Of a stretch of 64,000 nucleotides of DNA, positions 52,544 through 62,312 are shown one piece after another. Within the stretch, counting starts at the first letter, position 1, and each line of letters begins with the position of its first letter. The position numbers were made by a program, and so were the translations under genes. The notes below the pieces were generated by a model. It saw nothing but the letters and a program-made list of their open reading frames with translations, did not search any database and had not been told where the DNA came from. Location: positions 62,001-126,000 of the forward strand of contig CAJTMV010000005.1 in NCBI GenBank assembly GCA_910577225.1, read 5' to 3'. The DNA is from an uncultured Eubacterium sp. Lineage in GTDB: Bacteria > Bacillota > Clostridia > Lachnospirales > Lachnospiraceae.

Positions 52544-53725
52544 TCACTGTTCCAGTCCGTATGCGAGTGAAAGCATCTGTAACAGCCGCTCCGGGTAATT
52601 ATGGTATTGAATGATTTTCAACAGGCCGTTGTGTGCAATTTCCTGACAATCTTTTTCATGTGCCAGATAATATTCTACTTTGGTTAACAGGTCTTCTTCA
52701 CTCGTATAACATTCCAGATCTGTACCGGGAATAAAATAATTGGTCAGCTCTGACTGATAGTTGGTAATCAGAAAACCTTCGCATGCCAGTACGTCGTAAA
52801 CGCGCAGGGGCAGGCCGGTGTGAATGGCTTTGGCAGTAATGTTCAGATTAATTTTACTATAATGAAAGACAAGCGGCATTTCGGTCAGCGTCTTTGCAAA
52901 TCCGCAATTTTTTACAGGCAGTCCGTCTGTGCTGCTGCCAGTATAAAGATGCAGCGGATATCGCTGTCCAAGCAGCTGCATCAGCCGGATCCGTTCGTTA
53001 GAGGAGATTTTGGCGCTTAAATATAATTGAGCCATTGCCGCGCGGTCGTTGCGGATACATTTTTCAGGCGGCAGGTAAAAATCCGGAAGATGATTGCGAA
53101 ACTCGTCAACAATGGAATCAGGAAGCAGTTCTTCCAGAAAATGGTACCCATATATTTTCTGCTGAGCGGCCATCAGGCCGTTCAGATAGCCGTTTAGATA
53201 ATCAGGAGCATGCTCCAGTCTGTCATACTGACATTTTTCGGTATAAAGAGAGCCGACAAAAGAAAGATCACATGTGAATCGTTCTTTCTCAGAGTCAGAA
53301 GCAGTCTGAATGACATTTGTCCATCGGACCGGATTGCTGGCAAGCGGCAGATGGAAAATACAGTCCGGATTGCGCGGAGCAAAGGTCTGATACTGATCCG
53401 CGTCAAATAAAAAGATACGGTTCCACTCGTTTGTAATGGAATCTGAGTACAGCTCCATAATCGGGCAGGAAACTGTCCAGCAGATATAGCGTATCCGAAA
53501 GATGGTGCAAACATCCGATATAAAAGGATAGAAGTTCACGCTGAATATAAAGTCATAAGAATGCGCCAGCAGTTCTTTTTCCAACAGGCGTACGCCGTCG
53601 CCAGGCAGAAAGTTTTTATTTGTAATTTCAACAGTAATTTCATCGACGGTATTTCCAAGTTCCTGAAAACCGGAAATAATATCTGGTTCACAGATACTGC
53701 CATAACGGTAAAATAATATTCTCAT
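52544..53725 (-). CDS. CgeB/DUF3880-type glycosyltransferase, paralog
   Basis: The product of 393 residues has the same plan as its downstream neighbour: MRILFYRYGSICEPDIIS, then a CDLSFVGSLYTEKCQYDRLE segment and the donor-binding half (SKINLNITAKAIHTGLPLRV, YDVLACEGFLITNYQSEL). The pair shares many blocks (FVGSLY, MAAQQKIYG, NLNIT), so it arose by tandem duplication. Acceptor unknown; flagellin glycan is likely from context. Confidence 0.83.
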   Translation of the reverse strand: MRILFYRYGSICEPDIISGFQELGNTVDEITVEITNKNFLPGDGVRLLEKELLAHSYDFIFSVNFYPFISDVCTIFRIRYICWTVSCPIMELYSDSITNEWNRIFLFDADQYQTFAPRNPDCIFHLPLASNPVRWTNVIQTASDSEKERFTCDLSFVGSLYTEKCQYDRLEHAPDYLNGYLNGLMAAQQKIYGYHFLEELLPDSIVDEFRNHLPDFYLPPEKCIRNDRAAMAQLYLSAKISSNERIRLMQLLGQRYPLHLYTGSSTDGLPVKNCGFAKTLTEMPLVFHYSKINLNITAKAIHTGLPLRVYDVLACEGFLITNYQSELTNYFIPGTDLECYTSEEDLLTKVEYYLAHEKDCQEIAHNGLLKIIQYHNYPERLLQMLSLAYGLEQ

Positions 53726-53750
53726 AAGGACCTCGTTCGTTTTTCTGCAA

Positions 53751-53779
53751 TTGCAATTATGATGTGATTATTATATACT
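53751..53779 (+). promoter_or_regulatory. Promoter of the plus-strand glycosylation genes
   Basis: TTGCAA, 17 bases and TATACT in the 92-base divergent gap, about 40 bases upstream of the ATG at 53818. Confidence 0.6.
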
Positions 53780-53817
53780 AAGTACAAAAGAAATGAAAGA
53801 AAAATAGTGGGGGCAGC

Positions 53818-55461
53818 ATGAAGATTTTAAAGCAGGATCCTGCGGGTATTTCTTTTATGGAAATACTGCTGGATGAGACAATCTGTCAGGGGACCATTGC
53901 GGTGCCCTGGGAACTGGCAGTACAGTCAGGAGGTTATAATCAGAGGTTAAAAGCAAAACGAAAATATGAGCTGATCCTGCGTATTGCAGCAAAAGGACCG
54001 GTTGATTTTATAGAGCAGGAATTAGATACAAAACAGGAAAAATATCTGATTGTGTATGAACAGGAAGCGGAGGAGAGTGCCGACGACCGATGGAAAGCAG
54101 ACTGCTATGTGATTGGGAAATACAGCAGTCAGCTGCAGGAAAGCGGGTTTTTTGATCAGGCAGTCAGCGATATGCTTCAGCTGGCTGAAAACGAAGGCCA
54201 TCTGCAGCAAACGCTCGATTATCTGGAACAGATGATTCGGCACGGAAACAGTTATGATTTTATTGACAGCGGATCGAGACCAGTATTAATTTATAAAGGA
54301 GATCCGGTCTGCCATAATGTGCTGACAGTTATGGCAGAACAGTTTGGAAACGCACTGGGACAGCTTGGAATTCCGGTCATTTATTTTGATTGTGAAAAAG
54401 AGGATGTGAAAGAAGTTACGAAATATACGTATCAGCATTTTCGGGCGATTGTGGGCGTTCAGTCTTATATGTTTTCGATCCGGCAAAAAGATGAGATTCA
54501 TGAACTGCATGATGTCATTTATGGTCCGAAATATAACTTTGTTTTCGATCATCCCTTGTGGTTTCAGCATCATTTAAAGCATCATCTTAAGCAGTTTTAT
54601 ATTTTGACAAACGATAGTGATTACCAGCGATTTTATCAAAAATATTATAAGAAAGAGGCGGTATTTTTTCCTCCGGCAGGAATCGTACCAAAGGATGGGA
54701 ATTGCCGGGAGCGTATTTATGATATGACGTTTGTCGGCGAGTATGGGGATTACTGGAATGAACTGCTCATTATTCATCAGATGGAACGGAGCAGACGGTT
54801 TCTTGCAAATCATTTTTTACTGGTGATGCGAAAGAATCCTCAGCTGACGGCAGAAGAAGCGCTTATGCAGACATTATCCAGCCGCCGGATTACGCTTACG
54901 GAACAGGAGTTTCTGAATTTGTTTTATGAACTGCGCAGAGTAATATTTTGTGTAATGAATTACTATCGGGATCGCGTATTACGTGTGATTTTAAAATCGG
55001 GTCTGTCACTGCATGTGTTTGGAAACAGCTGGAGCCGTTCGCCGCTGACGATGCGGTATTCCAATCTGATCTGTCATCCGGATGTTTCTGTAGAGCAGAG
55101 TGTGGCAGTCTGGCAGCAGTCAAAGCTGTCGTTAAATGTAATGTCCTGGCATAAGTCTGGTTTTACGGAACGAATGGCAGGAATTATGCTGGCGGGGGCG
55201 GTGCTCGTGACAGATCATACGCAATATTTGCCGGGGCGCTATGACAGCAGCGATCTGCTTTGCTTTCATCTGGAGAAGCTGCAGGAGCTTCCCACACAAA
55301 TTATGCGCCTGCTTGGAAATGAGCAGAAGAGGAAAATTATCGCAGAAAATGGCAGAATGAAAACGCTTTCAGAACATACATGGAAAAAACGGGCGGAACA
55401 GTTTTTAACGCTTTTGGAGCAGCAGGCAGAACGATACGAATTGCAGCATATAGGAGGATAA
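53818..55461 (+). CDS. CgeB-like glycosyltransferase with an N-terminal GT2-like fragment
   Basis: The protein has 547 residues. The C-terminal two thirds are a GT-B glycosyltransferase of the CgeB/DUF3880 class (NFVFDHPLWFQHH, YDMTFVGEYGDYWNE, SKLSLNVMSWHKSGFTERM, AGIMLAGAVLVTDH). The first 110 residues (TIAVPWELAVQSGGYNQRLK, AKRKYELILRIA) look like the tail of a GT-A family 2 transferase, without its donor-binding half. This suggests a fusion or a remnant. It starts a plus-strand operon that continues to the end of the window. Confidence 0.8.
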   Translation: MKILKQDPAGISFMEILLDETICQGTIAVPWELAVQSGGYNQRLKAKRKYELILRIAAKGPVDFIEQELDTKQEKYLIVYEQEAEESADDRWKADCYVIGKYSSQLQESGFFDQAVSDMLQLAENEGHLQQTLDYLEQMIRHGNSYDFIDSGSRPVLIYKGDPVCHNVLTVMAEQFGNALGQLGIPVIYFDCEKEDVKEVTKYTYQHFRAIVGVQSYMFSIRQKDEIHELHDVIYGPKYNFVFDHPLWFQHHLKHHLKQFYILTNDSDYQRFYQKYYKKEAVFFPPAGIVPKDGNCRERIYDMTFVGEYGDYWNELLIIHQMERSRRFLANHFLLVMRKNPQLTAEEALMQTLSSRRITLTEQEFLNLFYELRRVIFCVMNYYRDRVLRVILKSGLSLHVFGNSWSRSPLTMRYSNLICHPDVSVEQSVAVWQQSKLSLNVMSWHKSGFTERMAGIMLAGAVLVTDHTQYLPGRYDSSDLLCFHLEKLQELPTQIMRLLGNEQKRKIIAENGRMKTLSEHTWKKRAEQFLTLLEQQAERYELQHIGG

Positions 55462-55465
55462 TGAC

Positions 55466-57043
55466 ATGAAGTTATTTCTGACTGTATTTCAGGAGATGGT
55501 CAATGAGCATATATCAGATAATAAAATCAGCGAAGAAACATTGCGCCGAATGGCTGCAGAATATAAACGATTATCCAGTAGCGAACAGGAAAAAAGTATT
55601 CAGATTCTTAAAGATACCCTGCAGGATTATGGTCTGATTGTATATTATATGTCAGCGTTATTAAAAATGACGCAGGATAGCAAAATATTGTTTTGTCTGG
55701 AAAAGGTACTGATTTCGGATCAATATCCGTTGTGGGACAGAATGAATGATATGTCTCATATGTATGCACATCTGTTTCTTTATCCAAATTTGTGTGAGGA
55801 AAAAGAAGAATATCGTTGTATCAGAAATGTATATGAATATATCGTCGATGAGATACAAATAAAAATGAAATCTGTATTTTCTTATATTCCATATGCGGAA
55901 CGAAAAAAATGTGTAATAATTGTATTAAGAGTATTATTATCAAACAGACATGCTCCAACAAAGCTCGCAAGATATATTTATGATTATTACAGCAGCATCG
56001 GGTATCAGGCAGAGTGTTTTGTCTGTTATTTTGCTGCCGAAGATGGATGTTGGGCGACGAGATATGTAAATAATAATTTTTTGGATACAACGACTTTCTT
56101 TAACTATAAGGTGAATCAGACGGAAATAGCGGGATATAATCAGGTTTTGCATTCAGCTGATTATATCGACGAATTGAAAGAAGCTGTTGGTCTGATATGG
56201 AGCAAAAAACCAGAATTTGTATTTGAAATTGGAGGCTATACCATTCTTCCAGAGTTATGTACAGGGTTTACGACGGTTGTGTCTGCAACATGTACAAAAA
56301 AACTGCCGGCAACGCGTGCTCCGCTGTTGGTATCGTTTGTCGCGTATTCAGAGGAGGAACAGCAGGCACACAGGCAAATGATCGGAAACGGCCAGCGTGT
56401 GCTGGAGGTAAAATGTGATATTTCTGAGATAAGTTTTCAGGAAGAAGCAGAGCTTATAACAAGGGAACAATTTGGAGTCTCTGATCAGGATTTTGTTGTT
56501 GTAATTGCAGGAAACCGTCTGGATGCAGAGGTTGACGATTCATTTATGCAAAAAATTTATCAGATTGTGCAGATGGATGAACATTTTATAATTGCAGTCA
56601 TTGGAGAGTGTTCAAAACTAAAACAACGGATGCAGCACGAGAGAATCTTATATTGGGGAGATCAGAGTAATTTCAGGTCGGCAGTTGCAATTGGCGATGT
56701 TTTCTTAAATCCTCCAAGACAGGGAGGAGGAACAGGCGCTTTATTCGCAGTACTGGAAGAAATACCAGTTATTACTTTAGATAATTGCGATGTGCAGATC
56801 AATGCAGGATCCGATTTTGTATGTGCGGGGACAGAAGAGATGCCGCAGTTAGTTTACCGATACTTTTCCGATCGGCAATTTATGGAACAACAAAAAATAA
56901 ACTGCAGAAAGCGGGCACAGGTATTGCTGCATGCCGATAGCAGTCAGGAGCTGCATATCGTATGCGAGGCGGTAAAAGAATATGCTTTGCAAAAAGAGCA
57001 GAATTTTTTTCAGGGAAAGTCGCAAACGGAACAGAATGAATAA
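55466..57043 (+). CDS. GT-B glycosyltransferase-like protein
   Basis: The 525-residue protein has a helical N-terminal region of about 150 residues and a C-terminal GT-B-like part: ERKKCVIIVLRVLLSNRHAP, FVVVIAGNRLDAEV, and the donor-site stretch FLNPPRQGGGTGALFAVLEE. The last block resembles the nucleotide-sugar site of GT4/GT41-type enzymes. The exact family is not clear. It starts 4 bases after the preceding gene. Confidence 0.65.
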   Translation: MKLFLTVFQEMVNEHISDNKISEETLRRMAAEYKRLSSSEQEKSIQILKDTLQDYGLIVYYMSALLKMTQDSKILFCLEKVLISDQYPLWDRMNDMSHMYAHLFLYPNLCEEKEEYRCIRNVYEYIVDEIQIKMKSVFSYIPYAERKKCVIIVLRVLLSNRHAPTKLARYIYDYYSSIGYQAECFVCYFAAEDGCWATRYVNNNFLDTTTFFNYKVNQTEIAGYNQVLHSADYIDELKEAVGLIWSKKPEFVFEIGGYTILPELCTGFTTVVSATCTKKLPATRAPLLVSFVAYSEEEQQAHRQMIGNGQRVLEVKCDISEISFQEEAELITREQFGVSDQDFVVVIAGNRLDAEVDDSFMQKIYQIVQMDEHFIIAVIGECSKLKQRMQHERILYWGDQSNFRSAVAIGDVFLNPPRQGGGTGALFAVLEEIPVITLDNCDVQINAGSDFVCAGTEEMPQLVYRYFSDRQFMEQQKINCRKRAQVLLHADSSQELHIVCEAVKEYALQKEQNFFQGKSQTEQNE

Positions 57044-57056
57044 AGAGGATGGATAG

Positions 57057-58166
57057 ATGAGAAACAGATTAGCAGTTATTGGTGCTGGTGATTTTCAAAA
57101 TCAGCTCATCAGAAAGGCAAAAGCAAGGGGAATGGAGACGCATGTATTTGCCTGGAAGTCTGGAGATATTGGAGAAAGAGAAGCAGATTATTTTTATCCG
57201 ATCAGCATTATAGAAAAAGATCAGATTCTGGAAAAATGCAGAGAAATCAAACCGGCAGGAATTGTATCGATTGCCTCAGATCTGGCTGTCGTTACTGTCA
57301 GTTATGTAGCGGAAAAGCTGAATCTGATCGGGAACGGAATGGAAAGCGCAAAAATTTCTACGAATAAATATCTGATGCGCAAAGCATTTGAAGCAAATAA
57401 GGATCCGTCTCCGAGATACTGCCGTTCAGATGAAATGACAGACGAGATGCTGCAGAACATGCATCTGCCGCTTATTGTGAAACCGGTCGACCGGTCAGGA
57501 AGCCGCGGAGTTACGAAGATTACGGATCGATCAGAGATCAGGGACGCAGTAAAAAGGGCAGAAGAACAATCGTTTGAGAATCTGGCAGTAATTGAAGAAT
57601 TTATCAAAGGGGACGAATACAGCGTAGAATACATTTCCTGGGAAGGCAGACATACGTTTCTGGCTCTGACACAAAAATACACGACTGGAGCGCCCCATTT
57701 TATTGAAACAGGACATGCCGAGCCGGCGATAGTATCGGAAGAGACTTTAGGAAACATACAAAAAACAGTGGTCCATGCACTGGATTCTTTACTCATAAAA
57801 TATGGCGCTTCACATGCGGAGATTAAAGTGACTCCTGAGGGAGATGTAAAGATTATTGAAATTGGAGCACGTATGGGCGGCGACTGTATTGGATCTGATC
57901 TTGTACAAATTTCTACCGGATATGATTTTGTCAATATGGTTATCGATATCGCCTGTGGAAAACAGCCGTCTTTTGAAAAAGTATGCACTCCACAACGGGC
58001 AGAAGTGAGATTCCTGTTTGGGAAAGAAGATTTTCAAAGACTGGAAGAACTAAAAAAGACAAATCCAGACTGTCTCTATCGTGTGAGCGAACTAAAGGAA
58101 CCAGAAGAAGGAATAACAGTGACGGACAGTTCAGCCAGATATGGATATTATATTATAAGGGGATAA
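57057..58166 (+). CDS. ATP-grasp ligase
   Basis: The 369-residue protein has a pre-ATP-grasp Rossmann domain (RLAVIGAGDFQNQLIRKAKA), the ATP-grasp fold (PLIVKPVDRSGSRGVTKI; AVIEEFIKGDEYSVEYIS) and the metal site EIGARMGGDCIG. Such enzymes join a carboxylate, through an acylphosphate, to an amine or other nucleophile. In a glycan locus it may attach an acyl group or amino acid to an amino sugar. The substrate is unknown. Confidence 0.85.
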   Translation: MRNRLAVIGAGDFQNQLIRKAKARGMETHVFAWKSGDIGEREADYFYPISIIEKDQILEKCREIKPAGIVSIASDLAVVTVSYVAEKLNLIGNGMESAKISTNKYLMRKAFEANKDPSPRYCRSDEMTDEMLQNMHLPLIVKPVDRSGSRGVTKITDRSEIRDAVKRAEEQSFENLAVIEEFIKGDEYSVEYISWEGRHTFLALTQKYTTGAPHFIETGHAEPAIVSEETLGNIQKTVVHALDSLLIKYGASHAEIKVTPEGDVKIIEIGARMGGDCIGSDLVQISTGYDFVNMVIDIACGKQPSFEKVCTPQRAEVRFLFGKEDFQRLEELKKTNPDCLYRVSELKEPEEGITVTDSSARYGYYIIRG

Positions 58167-58168
58167 AA

Positions 58169-58831
58169 ATGATTATTTTTGGTACGAGTACATTTTCGAA
58201 GCTGATGAAATGGTATATGGAAAATGATGCGGGGATGGGCAAAATTGAAGCCTTTACAGTGGAAAAACAATATCTGACAGAGAGGGAATTTTGCGGTATC
58301 CCAGTGATACCGTTTGAGGAACTGGAGGAGGTTTTTGAAAAAGAGCATATTTCAATATTAAACACCTGCGGTTATCATGATATGAATGATGTAAGAGAAA
58401 AAGTGTTTGTTATGTGCAAAAATAAAGGATATGAGATTCAGAGTTATGTGCACTCTTCCGCGATACTCAATGGAGTGGAAACAGGCCAGGGAACGATTAT
58501 TCTGGAACATGTGCTGTTTGAGCCGTTTGCAAAGATCGGCAGCGGGAATATTTTTGCTCCGGACGTTTTAATCGGTCATGACAGCGTGATAGGTGATTTT
58601 AATTATTTTTCCAGCGGTATTAAAGTATGCGGCGGATGCAGTATCGGTAATCATAATTTTATAGGAACAAATGCTGTGCTGAAAGAACATTTAACGATCA
58701 GCGATTACAATCTGGTTGGCGCGGGGACATATCTGAATGTGGATCTGCAAGATTATATGGCAACGGCGCCCGTACCGTGCAGAATCAGACAAATGACGAA
58801 AACAAATCTGGACAGGCTGATAAACAGATAA
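58169..58831 (+). CDS. NeuD/PglD-like sugar O- or N-acyltransferase
   Basis: The 220-residue protein has an N-terminal PglD-type domain (MIIFGTSTFSKLMKWYM; ILNTCGYHDMNDVR) and a left-handed beta-helix of hexapeptide repeats (VLIGHDSVIGDFNYFSS; CSIGNHNFIGTNAVL). These enzymes transfer acyl groups to amino sugars. The ATG at 58169 follows AGGGGA; the long frame upstream overlaps the ATP-grasp gene. A paralog begins at 63542. Confidence 0.87.
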   Translation: MIIFGTSTFSKLMKWYMENDAGMGKIEAFTVEKQYLTEREFCGIPVIPFEELEEVFEKEHISILNTCGYHDMNDVREKVFVMCKNKGYEIQSYVHSSAILNGVETGQGTIILEHVLFEPFAKIGSGNIFAPDVLIGHDSVIGDFNYFSSGIKVCGGCSIGNHNFIGTNAVLKEHLTISDYNLVGAGTYLNVDLQDYMATAPVPCRIRQMTKTNLDRLINR

Positions 58832-58867
58832 CAGACAGATATATTTTCAAATATCAGGGAGAAAATT

Positions 58868-60640
58868 ATGATACAGGAACTGGAGTATCCATTTGACAGC
58901 GGCAGGATTTTGCGAAAACGAAGATCTTTACGCAGAATGCTGCAGCAGCAGGATATGTGGATGGAAAAAAAGATAGCGATACTGGGCGGTTCGACGACGC
59001 ATGATATCAGAGAAATACTGGAATTATTTCTTTTAAATTACGGAATCAGACCAGAATTTTTTGAATCAGAATATGGGCAGTACTGGCAGGACGCAATGTT
59101 TGGAAATGAAAAGCTCGCGCAGTTAGAGCCGGATATTATTTATATACATACATCGAACCGAAATATTACCTCTTATCCCAAACTAACGGATCGTTCGGAG
59201 GACATCGAACAGTTATTGGAGCAGCAGTACGCACATTTTGAAACAATGTGGGAAAAACTGACGCAGCAGTATCACTGTCCGATCATCCAAAACAATTTTG
59301 AATACCCATATTACAGACTGTTAGGCAATCAGGATGCAGTCAGTCCGGGCGGAAAGACACATTTTGTTATCAGGCTGAATCAGAAATTTGCAGAATACGC
59401 GCAGACGCATGAACAGTTCTTCATCAATGATATTAACTATCAGTCTGCAGATTATGGTTTAAAAGAATGGTCAGATCCATTTTACTGGCACATGTATAAG
59501 TATGCGCTGTGTCAGGAAGCGATTCCGCAGTTATGTTTTCAAATAGCAAATATTATTAAGTCTGTATTTGGCAAAAATAAAAAAGCACTGGCTCTGGATC
59601 TGGACAATACGCTGTGGGGCGGTGTCGTTGGCGATGACGGGCCGGAGCGGCTGGAACTTGGACAAGAGACGTCCAGGGGACAGGTATATACAGAGTTTCA
59701 GTCGTATTTAAAAGAGCTGCATGATCTTGGTATTTTGCTTACAATATTGTCAAAAAATGAAGAAGAAAACGCGCTGGCGGGACTGGAACATCCGCAAATG
59801 ATTTTGAAAAAAGAAGATTTTATCAAAATCAGGGCGAATTGGGAACCGAAAAGTACCAATCTGCTGCAAATAGCAGAGGAGCTGACACTTTTGCCGGAAG
59901 CGTTTGTGTTTGCAGACGATCAGCCGGCTGAGAGAGAAATTGTAAAATGTCAGGTTCCTCAGGTATCGGTTCCTCCCATGGATCAGCCTGAACATTATAT
60001 CCGTAATATCGATCGTGCAGGATACTTTGAAAGGACATATTTTTCACAGGATGATTTAAAAAGAAACGATATGTACCGGCAAAATGTAAGACGGATGACG
60101 GCGCAGAAAGAATTTCACAATTATGAAGAGTATCTGCGTTCTTTGCATATGCAGGCAGAAATCAGACAGTTTGAACCGTTATATATGGCGCGGATTGCAC
60201 AATTGACGAATAAAAGCAATCAGTTTAACCTGACGACGAAACGTTTTTCAGAGGCAGAGATGAAATCTTATGCGCAAAGAGACGATTATATTTGTCTGTA
60301 TGGAAAGCTGACAGATAAATTTGGGGATAATGGTATTGTTACAGTCGTTATGGGACGACAGGAAAATGACATTCTGCACCTTGAACTATGGCTGATGAGC
60401 TGTCGTGTGCTCAGACGCGGTATGGAAGATGCGATGCTGGATGAGCTTGTCAGACGGGCAGTAGAAAAAGGTGTCAAATCGATCAAAGGCTATTATTATC
60501 AGACAGCAAAAAATGGAATGGTAAAAGATTTTTATGGTCAGTGCGGTTTCCAAAAACTCCTTCAGGCAGAAAATGGAGACAGTGAATGGATATTAGAAAC
60601 AGCCGCTTATAAGACCAGAAATCATATCATAAAAGTATAA
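58868..60640 (+). CDS. FkbH-like HAD-IIIC protein with GNAT domain
   Basis: FkbH-type enzymes take 1,3-bisphosphoglycerate, remove a phosphate and load a glyceryl group onto an acyl carrier protein. The 590-residue protein has an N-terminal SGNH-like part (AILGGSTTHDIREILELF), the HAD motif I DLDNT (244-248), ILSKNEE, the lysine in WEPKS, motif IV FADDQPAEREI and a C-terminal acetyltransferase-like domain (MARIAQLTNKSNQFNLTTKR; SCRVLRRGMEDAML). The dedicated acyl carrier gene follows 11-17 bases later. Confidence 0.9.
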   Translation: MIQELEYPFDSGRILRKRRSLRRMLQQQDMWMEKKIAILGGSTTHDIREILELFLLNYGIRPEFFESEYGQYWQDAMFGNEKLAQLEPDIIYIHTSNRNITSYPKLTDRSEDIEQLLEQQYAHFETMWEKLTQQYHCPIIQNNFEYPYYRLLGNQDAVSPGGKTHFVIRLNQKFAEYAQTHEQFFINDINYQSADYGLKEWSDPFYWHMYKYALCQEAIPQLCFQIANIIKSVFGKNKKALALDLDNTLWGGVVGDDGPERLELGQETSRGQVYTEFQSYLKELHDLGILLTILSKNEEENALAGLEHPQMILKKEDFIKIRANWEPKSTNLLQIAEELTLLPEAFVFADDQPAEREIVKCQVPQVSVPPMDQPEHYIRNIDRAGYFERTYFSQDDLKRNDMYRQNVRRMTAQKEFHNYEEYLRSLHMQAEIRQFEPLYMARIAQLTNKSNQFNLTTKRFSEAEMKSYAQRDDYICLYGKLTDKFGDNGIVTVVMGRQENDILHLELWLMSCRVLRRGMEDAMLDELVRRAVEKGVKSIKGYYYQTAKNGMVKDFYGQCGFQKLLQAENGDSEWILETAAYKTRNHIIKV

Positions 60641-60657
60641 GAAAGAGGGAAATGAAA

Positions 60658-60906
60658 ATGACAAGAGAAGAACTGTTACAGCAGTTAACTACAGTATTTC
60701 AGGATGTGTTCGATGATGAGCAGCTGACAATTTCAGAGCAGACATCCGCAGATGATATTACAGACTGGGACAGTCTGATGCATATCACGTTAATCAGCGC
60801 AGTGGAAGATGAGTTTCAGGTGAAGTTTGGTATGCAGGAGATTATAGAAATGCAGAATGTCGGACAGATGGCCGATCTGATCGAACAGAAGACGGAACAT
60901 CGATAA
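60658..60906 (+). CDS. Acyl carrier protein
   Basis: This is an 82-residue acidic carrier. The phosphopantetheine serine is Ser39 in ITDWDSLMHITL. AAAGAGGGA lies 8 bases before ATG 60658; ATG 60652 is too close. Coming directly after the FkbH-like gene, it is the probable acceptor of the glyceryl group rather than the fatty-acid carrier. Confidence 0.9.
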   Translation: MTREELLQQLTTVFQDVFDDEQLTISEQTSADDITDWDSLMHITLISAVEDEFQVKFGMQEIIEMQNVGQMADLIEQKTEHR

Positions 60907-60975
60907 CGACTGAAACGTAACAGATCAGCAGTCTGAACTGTGCGTTTCTAATGAAATCAGACGGGAGAAAAAGAA

Positions 60976-61890
60976 GTGACAGATCAATTTATTCAGATGG
61001 TATCAGAAAGGAATCCGTTCCAAAAGAAGCTGCTGAAAGACTGGCAGATACGGGAAGAGGAACGACAGGAATTAGAAAGTATATTGGAATTTTATACGGC
61101 TGGACAGGGGTATTCGATGGAATATCTGGTCGACGCTTATACGTTTATTAATACAATGGTAATGGAAGAGACTTATTTTTTTGAAAGAAATAAGAGATAT
61201 CGTAATGCAACGTTTGAGGAAGTCAACGAGATCGTATATCAGAATGAGGAGTATATGAAAAAGTATATGATCGGGCTGTGTATCTCTGATTATATATGGA
61301 TCCAGCATTTGGAAATGATTCGCTGGTTTGAACAGATATTGCAGGAAAAGAAATCGAAACAACAGGCAGAAACGTCTGAGCAGCGTTATCTGGAAATTGG
61401 TCCGGGTCTTGGTCAGTATCTGATCAGAGCGTTAAAGTACGGGGGATTTGACGATTATCTGGCGACAGATTTAAGTCCGACTTCTGTGGAACAGTGCAAA
61501 AGATATATGAACTATCGGGGGATCGGCGAGACGGCATATCAAATTATCCAGAAAGATTTCTTCGAATTTTCATCGGAACAAAAGTATGATTGTATCGTAA
61601 TGGGCGAGGTGCTCGAGCATGTAGAACAGCCGCTGGAAATGTTAAAGAAGATTCGTTCGCTGCTCAAAGAGCAGGGTATGGCGTTTATTACCACGGTTAT
61701 CAATGCACCGGCCATCGATCATATTTCTTTGTTCCGCTCAGAGGAAGAGGTTCTTACTCTGGCGCGGGAGGCAGGATTTGTGGCGCAGGATCATATTTGC
61801 GTTACAGCCGGCGGCATTCCGATGGACAGAGCTGTGAAACGCAGGTATGCCATTAATATTGCAATGGTATTGAAAGGAAACGCAGGATGA
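60976..61890 (+). CDS. SAM-dependent methyltransferase
   Basis: The 304-residue protein has a helical N-terminal domain (about 1-125) and a class I methyltransferase domain with motif I LEIGPGLGQYLIRALKYGG, ATDLSPTSVEQC and post-motif CIVMGEVLEHVEQPLEMLKK. The start is GTG 60976, after GGGAGAAAAAG. It overlaps the next gene as ATGA. By context it may methylate an ACP-bound glyceryl group or a sugar hydroxyl; this is inferred. Confidence 0.85.
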   Translation: MTDQFIQMVSERNPFQKKLLKDWQIREEERQELESILEFYTAGQGYSMEYLVDAYTFINTMVMEETYFFERNKRYRNATFEEVNEIVYQNEEYMKKYMIGLCISDYIWIQHLEMIRWFEQILQEKKSKQQAETSEQRYLEIGPGLGQYLIRALKYGGFDDYLATDLSPTSVEQCKRYMNYRGIGETAYQIIQKDFFEFSSEQKYDCIVMGEVLEHVEQPLEMLKKIRSLLKEQGMAFITTVINAPAIDHISLFRSEEEVLTLAREAGFVAQDHICVTAGGIPMDRAVKRRYAINIAMVLKGNAG

Positions 61891-62312
61891 AAATAAATCA
61901 TATCGGGTATCTGACGTCTGATTTGCAAAAGGCAGTACAGGAATTTCAAAAGATTGGATATCGACAGATATCAGAAATTACACACGATGAGCTGCGGCTG
62001 ACAGATATCTGCTTTATGCAGATGGATGGCTATACCATAGAACTGGTAGCGCCTTATGATAAAAACTCAGTCGTGGCCGGATTACTGAAACGATATAAAA
62101 ATACGCCTTATCATATTTGTTATGAGTCTGTACAGTTTCATAAAGATCTGAAAGATCTGGAAGCGAATGGTTATACAAGAATGGGAGATCCGGCCCCGGC
62201 GCCTGCATTCGATGGAAGGAATGTGTGTTTTCTGATGAATGTAAAGGCAGGTATGATAGAAGTTTTAGACGGAAAGTTATCAGAAAACAGAGCGAGGACC
62301 AGAGATGATTAA
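61887..62312 (+). CDS. VOC (glyoxalase/epimerase-like) protein
   Basis: The 141-residue protein is a metal-dependent VOC fold of the methylmalonyl-CoA epimerase kind. Likely metal ligands are seen in MKINHIGYL, GYTIELVAP, TPYHICYE and GMIEVLDGK. It overlaps its neighbours on both sides by 4 and 8 bases, so it is tightly coupled to the methyltransferase and aminotransferase. The reaction is unknown. Confidence 0.8.
   Translation: MKINHIGYLTSDLQKAVQEFQKIGYRQISEITHDELRLTDICFMQMDGYTIELVAPYDKNSVVAGLLKRYKNTPYHICYESVQFHKDLKDLEANGYTRMGDPAPAPAFDGRNVCFLMNVKAGMIEVLDGKLSENRARTRDD

Noticed and set aside
57302..57988. 228-codon minus-strand ORF opposite the ATP-grasp gene
   Set aside because: Antisense shadow; Ser/Ile/Thr-rich sequence without a domain.
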